Shown one piece after another: positions 43,295 through 53,122 of a stretch of DNA of 64,000 nucleotides. Position 1 is the first letter of the stretch; every line of letters begins with the position of its first letter. Under the pieces are notes generated by a model. It did not search any database. It was not told the DNA's origin and worked only from the letters and a program-made list of their open reading frames with translations. The translations under genes were made by a program, and so were the position numbers. Location: the NCBI RefSeq assembly GCF_001050195.2, contig NZ_DF967965.1, positions 488,744-552,743 of the forward strand. The letters are read 5' to 3'. Origin of the DNA: Anaerolinea thermolimosa (GTDB lineage: Bacteria; Chloroflexota; Anaerolineae; Anaerolineales; Anaerolineaceae).

Positions 43295-45490
43295 TCATTC
43301 GAGGATGGCCTCAGGAAGATCGCGAATTACACGGTTCAGCACGTCTACGATTTGAGGATCAAAGAGAATCCCCGACTGGCTGTTAATGTATTCCAGGGCG
43401 GCCTTGCAGGTAATTTTTTCACGGTAGACGCGATCTGAGGTAAGGGCGTCAAACACGTCGGCAACGATGAAGATGCGTGCTAAGAGGGGAATTTCTTCAC
43501 CGCGGAGGCCTTTGGGATAACCGCTACCATTCCAGCGTTCGTGGTGATTGGCCACAACCGGGATGGCCTCGCTGAGAAAGGGAATGTCGCGAATAATTTC
43601 GGCTCCGATATCCGGATGTTTTTGCATGAGGTTCCATTCAGCCGGGTCGAGTTTCCCTTTTTTAAGCAGGATTGAATCGCTGATCCCTATTTTTCCGATA
43701 TCATGCAGCAAAGCGCCCCGCTGAAGGGCTTTTAATTCCGAAGCAGGCAATCCCATCCGCTCACCGATAGCGAGGGCGGTCTGAGAAACCCGCAGGGTAT
43801 GTGTTTCGGTCTCGTGGTCGCGGGCTTCAAGTGAATTCATCAGCGCCAGGAGGGTCTGATCGTAAGATTGTTCCAGTTCGGTATAGGCTTGAGCAATTTT
43901 ACTGGCCTGCTGACGTGTTTCAGCGAGGAGAATGGAGCGTTCCAGGGCAACTGCGGCCTGGTTGATGAGAATGCGGATCTCATCCACCGGCTGGTGGCCG
44001 GTATGGAGGCTGGTATCCATCTCCAGCCACAGAGCACCGTAGCATCGGCGGGAGGTCTGGATTGGAATGACGATGCGGGATTGATCGTCCGAAAGGGGTT
44101 GAAAGGCGATTTGCCGTGTCTCAATGGCCTGACGGATCAGCGCTTCGGGGTGTTGAATCTGAGGGTCGTCGCCGGGGAAGACCACACTGGCTTCGACCAG
44201 TCCATCCTCAGAAATAAGCACCAGACCACAGGTGCTGGCCTGAAAGAGGCGGAATGCCGTTCGACCGATTACCTGGGCCGCAAGGTTGAGGTTATCGGTT
44301 TCGGCAATTCGGATACTGAGGTCGTAGAGGAGCTGAGTGGTCTTGAGGGTGGTTCGCAGTTGTTCGTCCAGCAGACACCGTTCGACTGAGACTGCGGCAT
44401 GGGTGCTGAGAAGGTTGAGGAGAAATTCATCCTGCTCTGAAAAGGCCGGCGCTGTTTGTTTGCCAAAGACCAGGATAGCCCCCGTAGGCTCTCCATCAAT
44501 GAGAATTGGGGTAGCCAGCATGGAACGGCAGTCACCGGCGGTTGAAGTGAAACGGGCTGTTCGTGGATCTTTATGAATATCCCGGATACGCAGGCTGGTT
44601 TTGGAATTAAAGATGGTCTGGAACAGCGAATGCCATTCGGCCCGGGTGGAAAGGAAGGGCAGGGGGGCTTTCCCGGAGGAACCCGTCTGCCATTCTCTAC
44701 GATCTTCATGCCGGATACCCACCAGGGCAAAACTTGCTCCGGTTGAGGTGCAGGCAATCTCTGCGACACGGTCGAGTAATTGAGCCGGGTTGAGGGTGGT
44801 GGACAGGCTGGCCGCTGATTTCACCAGCTCGGTCAGGTTATGCCAGTTACGGTCGTTTTCCCAGGCGATCACCAGGCGGTTGGCCAGGGCTTCCACATAA
44901 GGGAGATCTTCAGGGTCAAAGGCGTCAGGTTCGGCATCGCACAGGATGATAGCCCCTTCCAGGTTGCCGTGATACATGAGGGGGACGACCATTTGTGCTC
45001 CATATTGGAGGTGGGCTATTTCGACGACCTGACCGGGGTCGTTCGAATCGCGGGTAATTAACGGGCGGCGGGCGCGAATGGCTCGCCCGACCAGGCCGCG
45101 GGTGAGGCTGTGGCGGAAGTTGGCTGAGAGCCCCTGGGCATCGGGCCCGGCGGCGGCCATTAGTTGAAGCCGTTGTTCGGTGGAGTTATGGAAAAGGACG
45201 AGCACCAGGTTGCACTTAAACACCGAGTGCAGAGTGTTGGCAGCCAGCTGGGCTTCTACAGGTTGATCCAGAAGGCTTTCGAGCTGGTGACTGAATTCGT
45301 TCAGGCTGAGGAGTTGTTCGTTGCGGATGCGTTCGATGAGCAGGCGATGTTCTAATTCTTTGATGCGCCGGGTAAGCAGTTCAATGTTTTGATCCGTAGC
45401 TTTTAAATGGGATAAGCTATCCGACAGATCGAGGGTGTCGGCTAAGTTTTTGGTGTTCGTCTGTCGTCCAAGAACTCTCGATTGATTCAT
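43295..45490 (-). CDS. Multi-GAF HD-GYP cyclic-di-GMP phosphodiesterase
   Basis: 731 residues. A short coiled coil at ~45-70, then three GAF-like domains (roughly 70-205, 215-370, 380-520), a coiled coil, and an HD-GYP domain (~550-731) with HDIGKIGI, HHERWNGSGYPKGLRGEEIP and DVFDALTSDRVYR. HD-GYP enzymes hydrolyse c-di-GMP with a bimetallic centre. The N-terminal GAFs probably bind ligand or nucleotide. No transmembrane segment is evident, so it is cytoplasmic. Confidence 0.88.
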   Translation of the reverse strand: MNQSRVLGRQTNTKNLADTLDLSDSLSHLKATDQNIELLTRRIKELEHRLLIERIRNEQLLSLNEFSHQLESLLDQPVEAQLAANTLHSVFKCNLVLVLFHNSTEQRLQLMAAAGPDAQGLSANFRHSLTRGLVGRAIRARRPLITRDSNDPGQVVEIAHLQYGAQMVVPLMYHGNLEGAIILCDAEPDAFDPEDLPYVEALANRLVIAWENDRNWHNLTELVKSAASLSTTLNPAQLLDRVAEIACTSTGASFALVGIRHEDRREWQTGSSGKAPLPFLSTRAEWHSLFQTIFNSKTSLRIRDIHKDPRTARFTSTAGDCRSMLATPILIDGEPTGAILVFGKQTAPAFSEQDEFLLNLLSTHAAVSVERCLLDEQLRTTLKTTQLLYDLSIRIAETDNLNLAAQVIGRTAFRLFQASTCGLVLISEDGLVEASVVFPGDDPQIQHPEALIRQAIETRQIAFQPLSDDQSRIVIPIQTSRRCYGALWLEMDTSLHTGHQPVDEIRILINQAAVALERSILLAETRQQASKIAQAYTELEQSYDQTLLALMNSLEARDHETETHTLRVSQTALAIGERMGLPASELKALQRGALLHDIGKIGISDSILLKKGKLDPAEWNLMQKHPDIGAEIIRDIPFLSEAIPVVANHHERWNGSGYPKGLRGEEIPLLARIFIVADVFDALTSDRVYREKITCKAALEYINSQSGILFDPQIVDVLNRVIRDLPEAILE

Positions 45491-45558
45491 CCCAATGGTC
45501 TCTTCGACGTTGCAAAACCATGAGAACGTTCAATCACCCGGATTGAAATTCCCCTTTG

Positions 45559-45587
45559 AGTCTATCATCCCGGTAGTTTGAATTCAA
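45559..45587 (-). promoter_or_regulatory. Candidate promoter of the HD-GYP gene
   Basis: On the minus strand TTGAAT (45582-45587), 17-bp spacer, TAGACT (45559-45564). The divergent region 45491-45772 contains nothing else that I can name. Confidence 0.35.
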
Positions 45588-45706
45588 TCGATAGTACATT
45601 CCATCTTCATATCACTTTTGTAAGGTTTTGGACGTTGTGTGATCTTTTTGCAATGGTGGCTGTAAATGAGGGTGGAAGGGCCAGCACCGGGGGTGGGACA
45701 ATCTTT

Positions 45707-45714
45707 GATATAAT
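45707..45714 (+). promoter_or_regulatory. Extended -10 promoter of the purine nucleoside phosphorylase gene
   Basis: Reads TGATATAAT: a TG one base before a perfect TATAAT (45709-45714), with no clear -35. It lies 58 bp before the ATG. Confidence 0.45.
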
Positions 45715-45772
45715 GCACTTGCACGAAAGAAGGTAATCATCCCAAAGATTTTGACGGGAGGAACATTCATCC

Positions 45773-46609
45773 ATGCGGGAATATCTGACACTGGCGGAGA
45801 TTGACCAGGCGGCGCAGGCTGTCAGGAATCGAATAGACTTTCAGCCCAGAGTGGGACTGGTTTTAGGTTCAGGGTTGGGGGGGCTGGCAGAAAAGATCTC
45901 AAACGCGGTGGCGGTGCCCTACGAATCCATCCCGTACTGGCCACAATCCACAGTGCCCGGTCATGTTGGTCGGCTGGTGGCAGGATCATTATTCGGGGTG
46001 CCGGTGCTGGTGCAACAGGGCCGGGCGCATTTTTACGAAGGTTATTCCATGGCGGAGGTTACATTGCCAGTGCGGGTTATGAAACGCCTGGGGATTGACA
46101 TTCTCATTCTAACCAATGCCGCCGGAGCGATTCATCCTGCTTTTGAACCGGGGGACGTGATGTTAATCACCGACCATATTTCGCTGGTCGGAATGACGGG
46201 GTTTAACCCCCTGCGGGGTCCCAATCTGGATGAACTGGGGCCGCGTTTCCCTGATATGAGCCAGGTATATGACCGCGCTCTGGCCGAGCTTGCCCGGCGC
46301 GGCGCTGCGGAAGAGCACATTGTTCTTCGAGAAGGCGTTTATTGCGGGCTTTCGGGGCCTTCGTTTGAAACCCCCGCCGATTTGCGCTTTTTGCGTACCA
46401 TTGGGGCCGACGCCGTGGGAATGTCCACCGTTCCCGAAGCGATTGTGGCCCGCCATGCCAATATGCGGGTGCTGGGTCTTTCGGGAATCAGCAACAAAGC
46501 CAACCTTGATGGGAATACCCTTACGACCCATGAGGAAGTACTGGCCGCCGGAAAGGTCATCGTCCCAAAGCTGGAGCGGATCATCGAGCGTGTGCTTCGC
46601 GGACTTTAA
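45773..46609 (+). CDS. punA: Purine nucleoside phosphorylase
   Basis: 278 residues, trimeric low-molecular-weight PNP type. VGLVLGSGLGGLAEKI, PQSTVPGHVGRLV, QGRAHFYEGY, TNAAGAIHPAFEPGDVMLITDHI and YCGLSGPSFETPADLRFL. It splits inosine and guanosine to base and ribose-1-phosphate. It pairs functionally with adenosine deaminase at 10834 and SurE. GGGAGG lies before the ATG at a long (11-nt) spacing. Confidence 0.93.
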   Translation: MREYLTLAEIDQAAQAVRNRIDFQPRVGLVLGSGLGGLAEKISNAVAVPYESIPYWPQSTVPGHVGRLVAGSLFGVPVLVQQGRAHFYEGYSMAEVTLPVRVMKRLGIDILILTNAAGAIHPAFEPGDVMLITDHISLVGMTGFNPLRGPNLDELGPRFPDMSQVYDRALAELARRGAAEEHIVLREGVYCGLSGPSFETPADLRFLRTIGADAVGMSTVPEAIVARHANMRVLGLSGISNKANLDGNTLTTHEEVLAAGKVIVPKLERIIERVLRGL

Positions 46610-46657
46610 CGCGATGGGCAGAGAAAGCCTCGTTAGAATTGCGGTCAGGCAACAGGT

Positions 46658-47353
46658 GTGGAAGTGCGATCGCTGGACGAGTTGCTGAGTTTTCTGCAAA
46701 GGTATGAAGGGTGGATTTATCTTCTGGTGGGAACGGGTGTGCTGGTGTACATCCGACGTTCGTTGCAGGCCTGGAATGAGTGGCGCAATGCGCTGTTTGG
46801 GCTGGAACGCGAGCAAGCTCAGAGGAAGCTCTCCACATCTTTAACCATGCTGGCGTTGCTCGGTTTCCTGATCCTGGGAGAATTTTTGATGGTATCCTTT
46901 GTGGCACCCGCCATTCCTCAACTCCCAGCACTGGCCACCCCTACCCTTGACCTTTTGGCCACTGCTACGGCCACCCTGCCCCCCGTCGTTGCCTTTACGC
47001 CAACCGCCTCTTCGATTCAGGCCACCCTTGCCCCTCAGACTGAAGGGTGTACCCCGGGGGTCATCGAATGGAATTCACCCCGCCCCGGAGAGACGGTAAG
47101 CGCAACCATTGAGCTGAAAGCCACAATTAATGTCCCCAATCTTGGGTTTTATAAATATGAATTTGCCCCCCTGGGTTCGGACGAATGGACAACCATCGCC
47201 GCTGATAACCAGCCTAAAATTAACGCCATGATCGGTGCCTGGAACACATCCGCGCTGGTGCCGGGTGATTACCAGCTTCGTCTGGTGGTCGCCGACAATC
47301 AGAATAACCCTTTCCCTGCCTGTGTGGTTCAGGTGCGGGTAGTCAGTCCATAA
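46658..47353 (+). CDS. Membrane protein with Thr/Pro linker and Ig-like outer domain
   Basis: 231 residues from GTG 46658 (second GTG at 46664). Two helices at about 16-31 (WIYLLVGTGVLVYIRR) and 62-86 place the rest outside. A Thr/Ala/Pro linker (~92-125) leads to a C-terminal domain with two cysteines (CTPGVIEWNSPRPGETVSAT, FYKYEFAPLGSDEWTTIA), like bacterial Ig-like domains. Function unknown. Confidence 0.65.
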   Translation: MEVRSLDELLSFLQRYEGWIYLLVGTGVLVYIRRSLQAWNEWRNALFGLEREQAQRKLSTSLTMLALLGFLILGEFLMVSFVAPAIPQLPALATPTLDLLATATATLPPVVAFTPTASSIQATLAPQTEGCTPGVIEWNSPRPGETVSATIELKATINVPNLGFYKYEFAPLGSDEWTTIAADNQPKINAMIGAWNTSALVPGDYQLRLVVADNQNNPFPACVVQVRVVSP

Positions 47354-47365
47354 TACGGAGAAACC

Positions 47366-47908
47366 ATGCCTGAAGTTGCCATTCGTCCTGCTCTTTCTTC
47401 CGATCTGCCGGCCCTGCTGGAAATTATTCCGGCCTATCAAACTGCGCGTGTCTGGCAGATGGATCGCACCTATGAGGAAGGGCAGTATCTCATTCGCTTT
47501 CGAGAGATTCGCCTCCCGCGCCCGGTTAAGGTGGAGTATCCGCGTTCACAGTCACAGCTCTTTGGGGAGCACTGGCTGGAGCAGGGGTGTGTTCTGGTGG
47601 CGGTTCTGGGAGGGGAACCGGTGGGTTTTGCACGGGTCTCAATGGAGCTCAGTCCTCAGACCGTCTGGCTGCAAGACCTGGTGGTGAAAGAGAAGGTGCG
47701 TCGGCAGGGGATTGGAACTGCCCTGCTGGTAGCCACGCAGGACTGGGGTGCAGAGCGAGGTGCCCGGCGGATGACTGTGGAGATGCAATCCAAAAATTAT
47801 CCTGCCATCCAGCTGGTGAGGAAGCTGGGTTTTGAACTCAGCGGGTACAGTGACCAGTATTATCTGAATCAGGATATTGCGCTCTTCTTTACCAGCTGGA
47901 TTCGGTGA
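47366..47908 (+). CDS. GNAT family N-acetyltransferase
   Basis: 180 residues. N-terminal IRPALSSDLPALLEII, core VWLQDLVVKEKVRRQGIGTALLVATQDWGAERGARRMTVEM, with the R/Q-x-x-G-x-G/A acetyl-CoA motif (RRQGIGTAL). The C-terminus has NYPAIQLVRKLGF. Substrate unknown. Gene spacing suggests cotranscription with the preceding membrane protein. Confidence 0.85.
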   Translation: MPEVAIRPALSSDLPALLEIIPAYQTARVWQMDRTYEEGQYLIRFREIRLPRPVKVEYPRSQSQLFGEHWLEQGCVLVAVLGGEPVGFARVSMELSPQTVWLQDLVVKEKVRRQGIGTALLVATQDWGAERGARRMTVEMQSKNYPAIQLVRKLGFELSGYSDQYYLNQDIALFFTSWIR

Positions 47909-47930
47909 ACGTGAACGGGTATTGTAGAAA

Positions 47931-49856
47931 ATGACCTGGTATGAAAGTCTCCTGATCTTCATGCGCACCCTGAGCCAGATCCTGACGGCCGGGATTGCGA
48001 TCACGGCATTTTCTTTGTTACTTTATTCGCTGGCATTCAATCTGCGTGATCGGGTGGTGCGCTCCTTTGCATTAATCCTGGTGTGTATGGTGATCGTGTT
48101 CACTGCGGAGGCGATTGGGAGCACTGCTTCACGGGAATGGGAGATTCAATTCTGGCCGCGGTTACAATGGATTGGGATTGTCTACCTGCCTGCGATTTAC
48201 TTCCATTTGTCAGATGGTCTTCTGGCCACAACCGGACGTCCCAGCCGGGGCAGGCGGCGGTGGGTGACCCTGCTCCTGTACGGCGTTTCCACCGTATTCT
48301 TCCTGGGTCTGCCTTTTAACTGGTTGACCGGGCCGGTCCGCTCGAGTTTTGACCCGGCGCCTCACCTTCAACCTTCGGCGTTCACCAATATTTTCGTGGC
48401 TTATTACCTGGTATGTATGGGGCTGGCATGGATAAACTTCATCCGTGCCTACCGCCGGACGATTACTACGACGAGCCGCCGCCGGATGGGATATCTGATT
48501 TCTGGGGCGGTAGCGCCTTTTCTGGGGGCTTTTCCCTTCCTGCCCTACAGCCAGAATTTCGCGGCTCAGCATCAGGTGATCTTCTGGACCTTTAGCGTCT
48601 TGACGAACCTGATCATTGGTTTTCTTCTGGTGGTGATGGCCTATGCCATTGCCTTTTTCGGTGTGGCCTGGCCTGATCGGGTGGTGAAGGCTCGTCTTTT
48701 CAAATGGCTGATGCGCGGCCCGTTCACTGCGTCATTGACGCTGGCGGTGGTCACGATTTTACGCCGCGGGGTGGAGGCTCTGGGGTACAGTTATAATGCC
48801 ACCGTTCCGATCGCCATGGTGGCCTGTATTTTAATCTGTGAATATTTCATCACCATCCTGGCGCCGTTGGGTGAACAGGTGTTATTTTATGGCAACGATC
48901 GCCATGAACTGCTGGCTCTACGGCAACTTGAGAATCAACTGGTGACGCGGCAGGATTTAAGCCAGTTTTTGGAGATGGTGCTCGCGGCCATTCTCGATCG
49001 GCTGCGGGCCGAAGGGGCGTATGTGATCAGTCTCAATGGCGAAGGTTCTGAGCTGGTTGCCAGCCTTGGAAAGACGCGGTTTTCAGTCACGGGCAGCAAT
49101 GAGGAAATTCCCGATGAAGTGGTCTTACGCACACTGCAGGACGGGGGGCAAAATCTCCTCTTTCAGTGGGGGGCTGATTTATTAATGCCGTTATATAATG
49201 GAGCAGAGGAGCGTCCTGAATTGCTGGGTTTACTGGGTATTGGTGGCCTCTCGAGTGAACAGATCGCAGAAGAAGAATTGGCCGCTCTGGATGTGCTCTC
49301 CAGAAGGGCGGCGCTTGCCCTGCGTGACCGCCTGGTGCAACAGGAGATCTTCCGCTCACTGGAGAACCTCTCGACCCAGATGGACCTGCTCCAACGATTG
49401 CGTGCGGCAGGGCGTTTCGACCGGCAGGGTCTTTTAGCCGCACCTGAAGACCTGCCCGATGAGCGAGATTTACCGAACTACGTTAAGGAGGCTCTTTCTC
49501 ACTACTGGGGAGGGCCAAAGCTAACCCAGAGCCCACTCATGCGATTTAAGATTGTACGGGATGCACTGGAGGAGCACGCCGGGAACCAGGCCAATGCTCT
49601 GAGGGCCATCCTGCGGCGAGCAATCGAGCAGGTGAGGCCCGAAGGTGAGCGCCGTTTCACTCCAGAATGGATATTGTATAATATTCTGGAAATGAAGTTC
49701 ATGGAAGGCAGAAAAGTGCGGGAGATTGCCACGCGACTGGCAATGTCGGAAGCTGATCTTTACCGCAAACAACGGATCGCCATTGATACAGTAGCGGGAA
49801 TTATCGCTGAGATGGAAAGCCAGGCAAGGAAAATGGATCGACACCAACCCCAGTAA
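47931..49856 (+). CDS. 7TM-sensor/GAF protein with HTH-like C-terminus (no kinase domain)
   Basis: 641 residues. Eight or so hydrophobic segments fill residues ~10-320, resembling the seven-helix N-terminal sensor module of some histidine kinases. A GAF-like domain (~340-480, FLEMVLAAILDRLRAEGAYVI, LLGLLGIGGLSSEQIAEEELAALDVLSRRAA) follows. No HisKA or HATPase domain is present. The final ~90 residues (YVKEALSHYW, FTPEWILYNILEMKFMEGRK, VREIATRLAMSEADLYRKQR) resemble a helix-turn-helix. It may be a membrane-bound one-component regulator or a partner module. Function is an inference. Confidence 0.6.
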   Translation: MTWYESLLIFMRTLSQILTAGIAITAFSLLLYSLAFNLRDRVVRSFALILVCMVIVFTAEAIGSTASREWEIQFWPRLQWIGIVYLPAIYFHLSDGLLATTGRPSRGRRRWVTLLLYGVSTVFFLGLPFNWLTGPVRSSFDPAPHLQPSAFTNIFVAYYLVCMGLAWINFIRAYRRTITTTSRRRMGYLISGAVAPFLGAFPFLPYSQNFAAQHQVIFWTFSVLTNLIIGFLLVVMAYAIAFFGVAWPDRVVKARLFKWLMRGPFTASLTLAVVTILRRGVEALGYSYNATVPIAMVACILICEYFITILAPLGEQVLFYGNDRHELLALRQLENQLVTRQDLSQFLEMVLAAILDRLRAEGAYVISLNGEGSELVASLGKTRFSVTGSNEEIPDEVVLRTLQDGGQNLLFQWGADLLMPLYNGAEERPELLGLLGIGGLSSEQIAEEELAALDVLSRRAALALRDRLVQQEIFRSLENLSTQMDLLQRLRAAGRFDRQGLLAAPEDLPDERDLPNYVKEALSHYWGGPKLTQSPLMRFKIVRDALEEHAGNQANALRAILRRAIEQVRPEGERRFTPEWILYNILEMKFMEGRKVREIATRLAMSEADLYRKQRIAIDTVAGIIAEMESQARKMDRHQPQ

Positions 49857-49905
49857 AAATGGGGCGGGTTTATTCGTATGTTCAACGGCTAAGGGAGGTG
49901 GATGG

Positions 49906-50862
49906 ATGCTTACAAAGAGATCCGTTGCGCGTGAAGGGGATGAAGCGCCGGAGTTAGATGAGGGGTGGTGGGCATCGGTTCTGGCCGATGAAGAAGCCAT
50001 GGGGGCCGTACCTGCCAGGCCCGGTACCAACAAGGGGGGAGTAAGTCCCGGGGGGAACTCTGGTGAGATTGACTGGGAATGGGCCCAGAGTCTCTTTGAA
50101 AATGATGCGGTGATCAAACTTGAGGTGTACGGGTTTAACCGTGGGGGGTTGCTCGTACGGGGAGAGAAAATCCAGGGGTTTGTGCCCGTCTCGCATCTGG
50201 TAGATATGCCCTGTGGCGCTGAAGGAGATCAGCGTAAACGGGTGTTGAACAATTATATTGGCAAGACTCTTCACCTGAAGGTCATCGAATGTGAAGCGGC
50301 ACAAGAACGCATTGTGCTTTCTGAGCGGGCGGCGCTGGCCGGTGATGGACGCAGGCGCGAGTTATTTAGCTCCCTTAAAGCTGGTGAGATCGTGCATGGT
50401 ACGGTGACCAACGTCACCGATTTTGGGGTTTTTGTCGACCTAGGGGGACTGGAAGGGCTGATCCACGTATCAGAACTTTCCTGGGGGCGTGTTCAGCATC
50501 CATCCTGCATTCTCAAGATCGGAGACCCGGTACATGCGCTGGTATTGATGGTCTCTGAAGAGAATGGACGGGTGGCATTGAGCTTAAAGCGCCTGTGCCC
50601 CAACCCTTGGGAAGTGTTGGTGCAAACTTACCAACCGGGTGACGTTGTTGAGGGAGAAATCACCTCGCTTATGCGTTACGGGGCGTTTGCCCGTCTTAAG
50701 GAAGGCGTAGAAGGGTTGATTCACATTTCGACCATTCACCTGCCAGATGAGCACGAGACTCTCGAAACCTATTTGCCTGTGGGTAGTGTGGTTAAGGTGA
50801 AAATTCTACACATTGATGCCGAGAGGCGCAGGCTCGGCCTAGGCCTGGTTTGTGTGGGATGA
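49906..50862 (+). CDS. S1 RNA-binding domain protein (ribosomal S1-like)
   Basis: 318 residues with three S1 domains at about 60-145 (IKLEVYGFNRGGLLVRGEKIQG), 155-225 (GTVTNVTDFGVFVDLGGLEG, IHVSELSWG) and 235-310 (GDVVEGEITSLMRYGAFARL, GLIHISTIHLP). An acidic, disordered N-terminus precedes. Fewer repeats than in the six-domain ribosomal S1 of proteobacteria, but like the short S1 proteins of other phyla. Its stop overlaps the ftsK start by four bases. Confidence 0.85.
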   Translation: MLTKRSVAREGDEAPELDEGWWASVLADEEAMGAVPARPGTNKGGVSPGGNSGEIDWEWAQSLFENDAVIKLEVYGFNRGGLLVRGEKIQGFVPVSHLVDMPCGAEGDQRKRVLNNYIGKTLHLKVIECEAAQERIVLSERAALAGDGRRRELFSSLKAGEIVHGTVTNVTDFGVFVDLGGLEGLIHVSELSWGRVQHPSCILKIGDPVHALVLMVSEENGRVALSLKRLCPNPWEVLVQTYQPGDVVEGEITSLMRYGAFARLKEGVEGLIHISTIHLPDEHETLETYLPVGSVVKVKILHIDAERRRLGLGLVCVG

Positions 50863-53048
50863 GTTCTGCTACGCCGTCTCGCCGGCCAACATCTGGCCAC
50901 TCCTCATCCAGGGAAGAAGCCCCGTCTGTTGCTCCCGGAGGAGCTCCCCCTTCGGAGGAAGCTCAGCCAGCCTCGGTTGAAAAGCTCGTCAGAGCCTGGT
51001 TGAGCCTGAATCGTTTTGGCTGGGACGCGCTGGGGCTATTCCTGCTTGCCCTGGCGCTTCTGTCAACTCTGGGGTTGCTTAATCTAACGCATGGTGTGTT
51101 TATCACTCCCTGGGTGAAGCTGATCCGCCTTAGTTTTGGGTGGGGCAGCCCACTGGTCGTTGTGGCTTTCGTGGTGCTGGCTCTTTCCTGCTTTCGCCAT
51201 TACTTTCATACATGGCCAAAGGTTTCACTTGGCCGGGTTCTTGCCCTGGAAGGATTGGCCTTTTGTGTGCTTACGTTTTTATCCATCCTTGGTGGCATGG
51301 ACCTTGCCCGAGCTGAAGGCGGGCAGGATGGGGGAGTCATTGGGTGGGGGCTGGCGATGCTCATTGATCAGCTTCTACCCGGGCCTCTGGGAACCATTCT
51401 GGTGCTTGTGCTGGGGCTCTTCCTGGCTGGTGTGGGGTTTGGAACCCTTCAATGGGGATTACGCGCCCTGGAGCGCTGGTTAAATGAGTTATCAAGAGAG
51501 AGGCCAGCTCAACCCGGATCAGACTCGCCCCTTCCGTTTAAACCCCAGGCTGAAGAAATTGAAGAAAGAGAGGGGACAGGGCCTGCGGAGCGCGATCCGC
51601 GCCTGCCGCCGCTTACACTGCTTCTGGAAGAATTACCCGCCATTCCGGACGAGTCGGCTATTTTGGAGACGGGACAAAAGATTGAGCAAACTCTGGCCGA
51701 GTTTGGCTTACCGGTGCGAGTCATAGGTTATCGGATGGGACCCACGATTACCCAATTTGCCGTTGAACCGGGGTACATTGAGCGTGCCGGTCCCGATGGT
51801 GAGGTGGTGCAACAAAAGGTGCGGGTGGCGCAAATCTCCGCTCTGCAGCGCGATCTGGCGCTGGCGCTCTCAGCAGAACGGCTGCGGATAGAAGCACCGG
51901 TGCCGGGGCGATCTTATGTGGGCATTGAGGTGCCTAACCCAAAGAACACCACTGTACGCCTGCGTTCGCTCATGGAAAGCCCCGAATTCCAAAAACTGCA
52001 GTCCACGTTGGCCATTGCCCTTGGAAAGGATGTTTCGGGTCAGCCGTTAGTGGCTGACTTGGCACGCATGCCGCACTTGCTCATTGCAGGTACTACCGGA
52101 TCGGGTAAGTCGGTGTGTATTGCGGCGATTGTCACCTGCCTGGTGATGAACAATCACCCGGAAAGACTCAAACTGGCCCTGATGGACCCCAAAATGGTCG
52201 AGCTTTCACGTTTCAACGGGTTGCCGCATCTGTTCGGCAAGGTGGAGACGGATGTCGAACGTATGCTGGGGGTGCTCAAATGGGCATTGATGGAGATGGA
52301 TAATCGTTACCGCCTGCTGGAAATGGCGCGGGCGCGGGATATCGATGTGTACAACCGCCGGGCTTCCCGCCGGGGTGAGGCCACACTGCCGCGGATTGTT
52401 GTGTTGATCGACGAACTGGCCGATCTGATGATGAGTGCGCCCGAACAGACCGAACACAGCCTGGTTCGGCTGGCACAAATGGCACGCGCCGTGGGGATTC
52501 ATCTGGTGGTGGCCACACAGCGCCCCAGCACCGATGTGGTTACCGGGTTGATCAAGGCCAATTTTCCCGCCCGCCTTGCATTTACCGTTGCTTCTTCGGT
52601 GGATTCACGGGTTATTCTGGATACCACCGGAGCAGAAACTTTGCTGGGCAAAGGGGATATGCTCTTTCTAAACCCGGAAGCGGGGGTGCCCATACGGGCG
52701 CAGGGGGTGATGATTTCGGATCAGGAGGTGGCAGCCATTCAGGAGTTCTGGAAGCACCAGGAAGTGCCCGGAGCGTCAGAAGAGGCTCCATGGGAAGAAT
52801 TGATGGCCCAGGTGGTGGAAAGCGGCGATGACGCCCTGATTCAGGATGCGATCGCGGTAGTGAGGCGGGCTCAGCGGGCTTCAGCCTCGCTTTTACAGCG
52901 CCGGTTGCGAATCGGCTACCCGCGTGCCGCCCGCCTGATTGATCAACTGGAAGAAATGGGCGTTGTGGGTCCCTCTCAGGGAAGTGGCAAGGATCGTGAA
53001 GTATTGCTCCCTCCAGAGGGAGAAGATGAGGAAGACGAATCGGAATGA
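50859..53048 (+). CDS. ftsK: DNA translocase FtsK/SpoIIIE
   Basis: 729 residues from ATG 50859 (ATGA overlap). A Pro/Ser-rich tail, then four transmembrane helices (about 65-215), a short linker and the motor: alpha/beta domains with VRVIGYRMGPTITQFAVEPG, GKDVSGQPLVADLARMPHLLIAG and TTGSGKSVC as Walker A. ALMDPKMVEL and LIDELADLMM (Walker B) are typical. A C-terminal winged-helix gamma domain (QRASASLLQRRLRIGYPRAARL) binds KOPS-like sites. It moves the chromosome through the division septum. Confidence 0.94.
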   Translation: MSSATPSRRPTSGHSSSREEAPSVAPGGAPPSEEAQPASVEKLVRAWLSLNRFGWDALGLFLLALALLSTLGLLNLTHGVFITPWVKLIRLSFGWGSPLVVVAFVVLALSCFRHYFHTWPKVSLGRVLALEGLAFCVLTFLSILGGMDLARAEGGQDGGVIGWGLAMLIDQLLPGPLGTILVLVLGLFLAGVGFGTLQWGLRALERWLNELSRERPAQPGSDSPLPFKPQAEEIEEREGTGPAERDPRLPPLTLLLEELPAIPDESAILETGQKIEQTLAEFGLPVRVIGYRMGPTITQFAVEPGYIERAGPDGEVVQQKVRVAQISALQRDLALALSAERLRIEAPVPGRSYVGIEVPNPKNTTVRLRSLMESPEFQKLQSTLAIALGKDVSGQPLVADLARMPHLLIAGTTGSGKSVCIAAIVTCLVMNNHPERLKLALMDPKMVELSRFNGLPHLFGKVETDVERMLGVLKWALMEMDNRYRLLEMARARDIDVYNRRASRRGEATLPRIVVLIDELADLMMSAPEQTEHSLVRLAQMARAVGIHLVVATQRPSTDVVTGLIKANFPARLAFTVASSVDSRVILDTTGAETLLGKGDMLFLNPEAGVPIRAQGVMISDQEVAAIQEFWKHQEVPGASEEAPWEELMAQVVESGDDALIQDAIAVVRRAQRASASLLQRRLRIGYPRAARLIDQLEEMGVVGPSQGSGKDREVLLPPEGEDEEDESE

Positions 53049-53122
53049 GCCGCTTGACAGTTTCAACGCGGTACGTTAGCATACCCTTGATCCCACTGGT
53101 ATCTTAACGTTGAGGTGATGGA

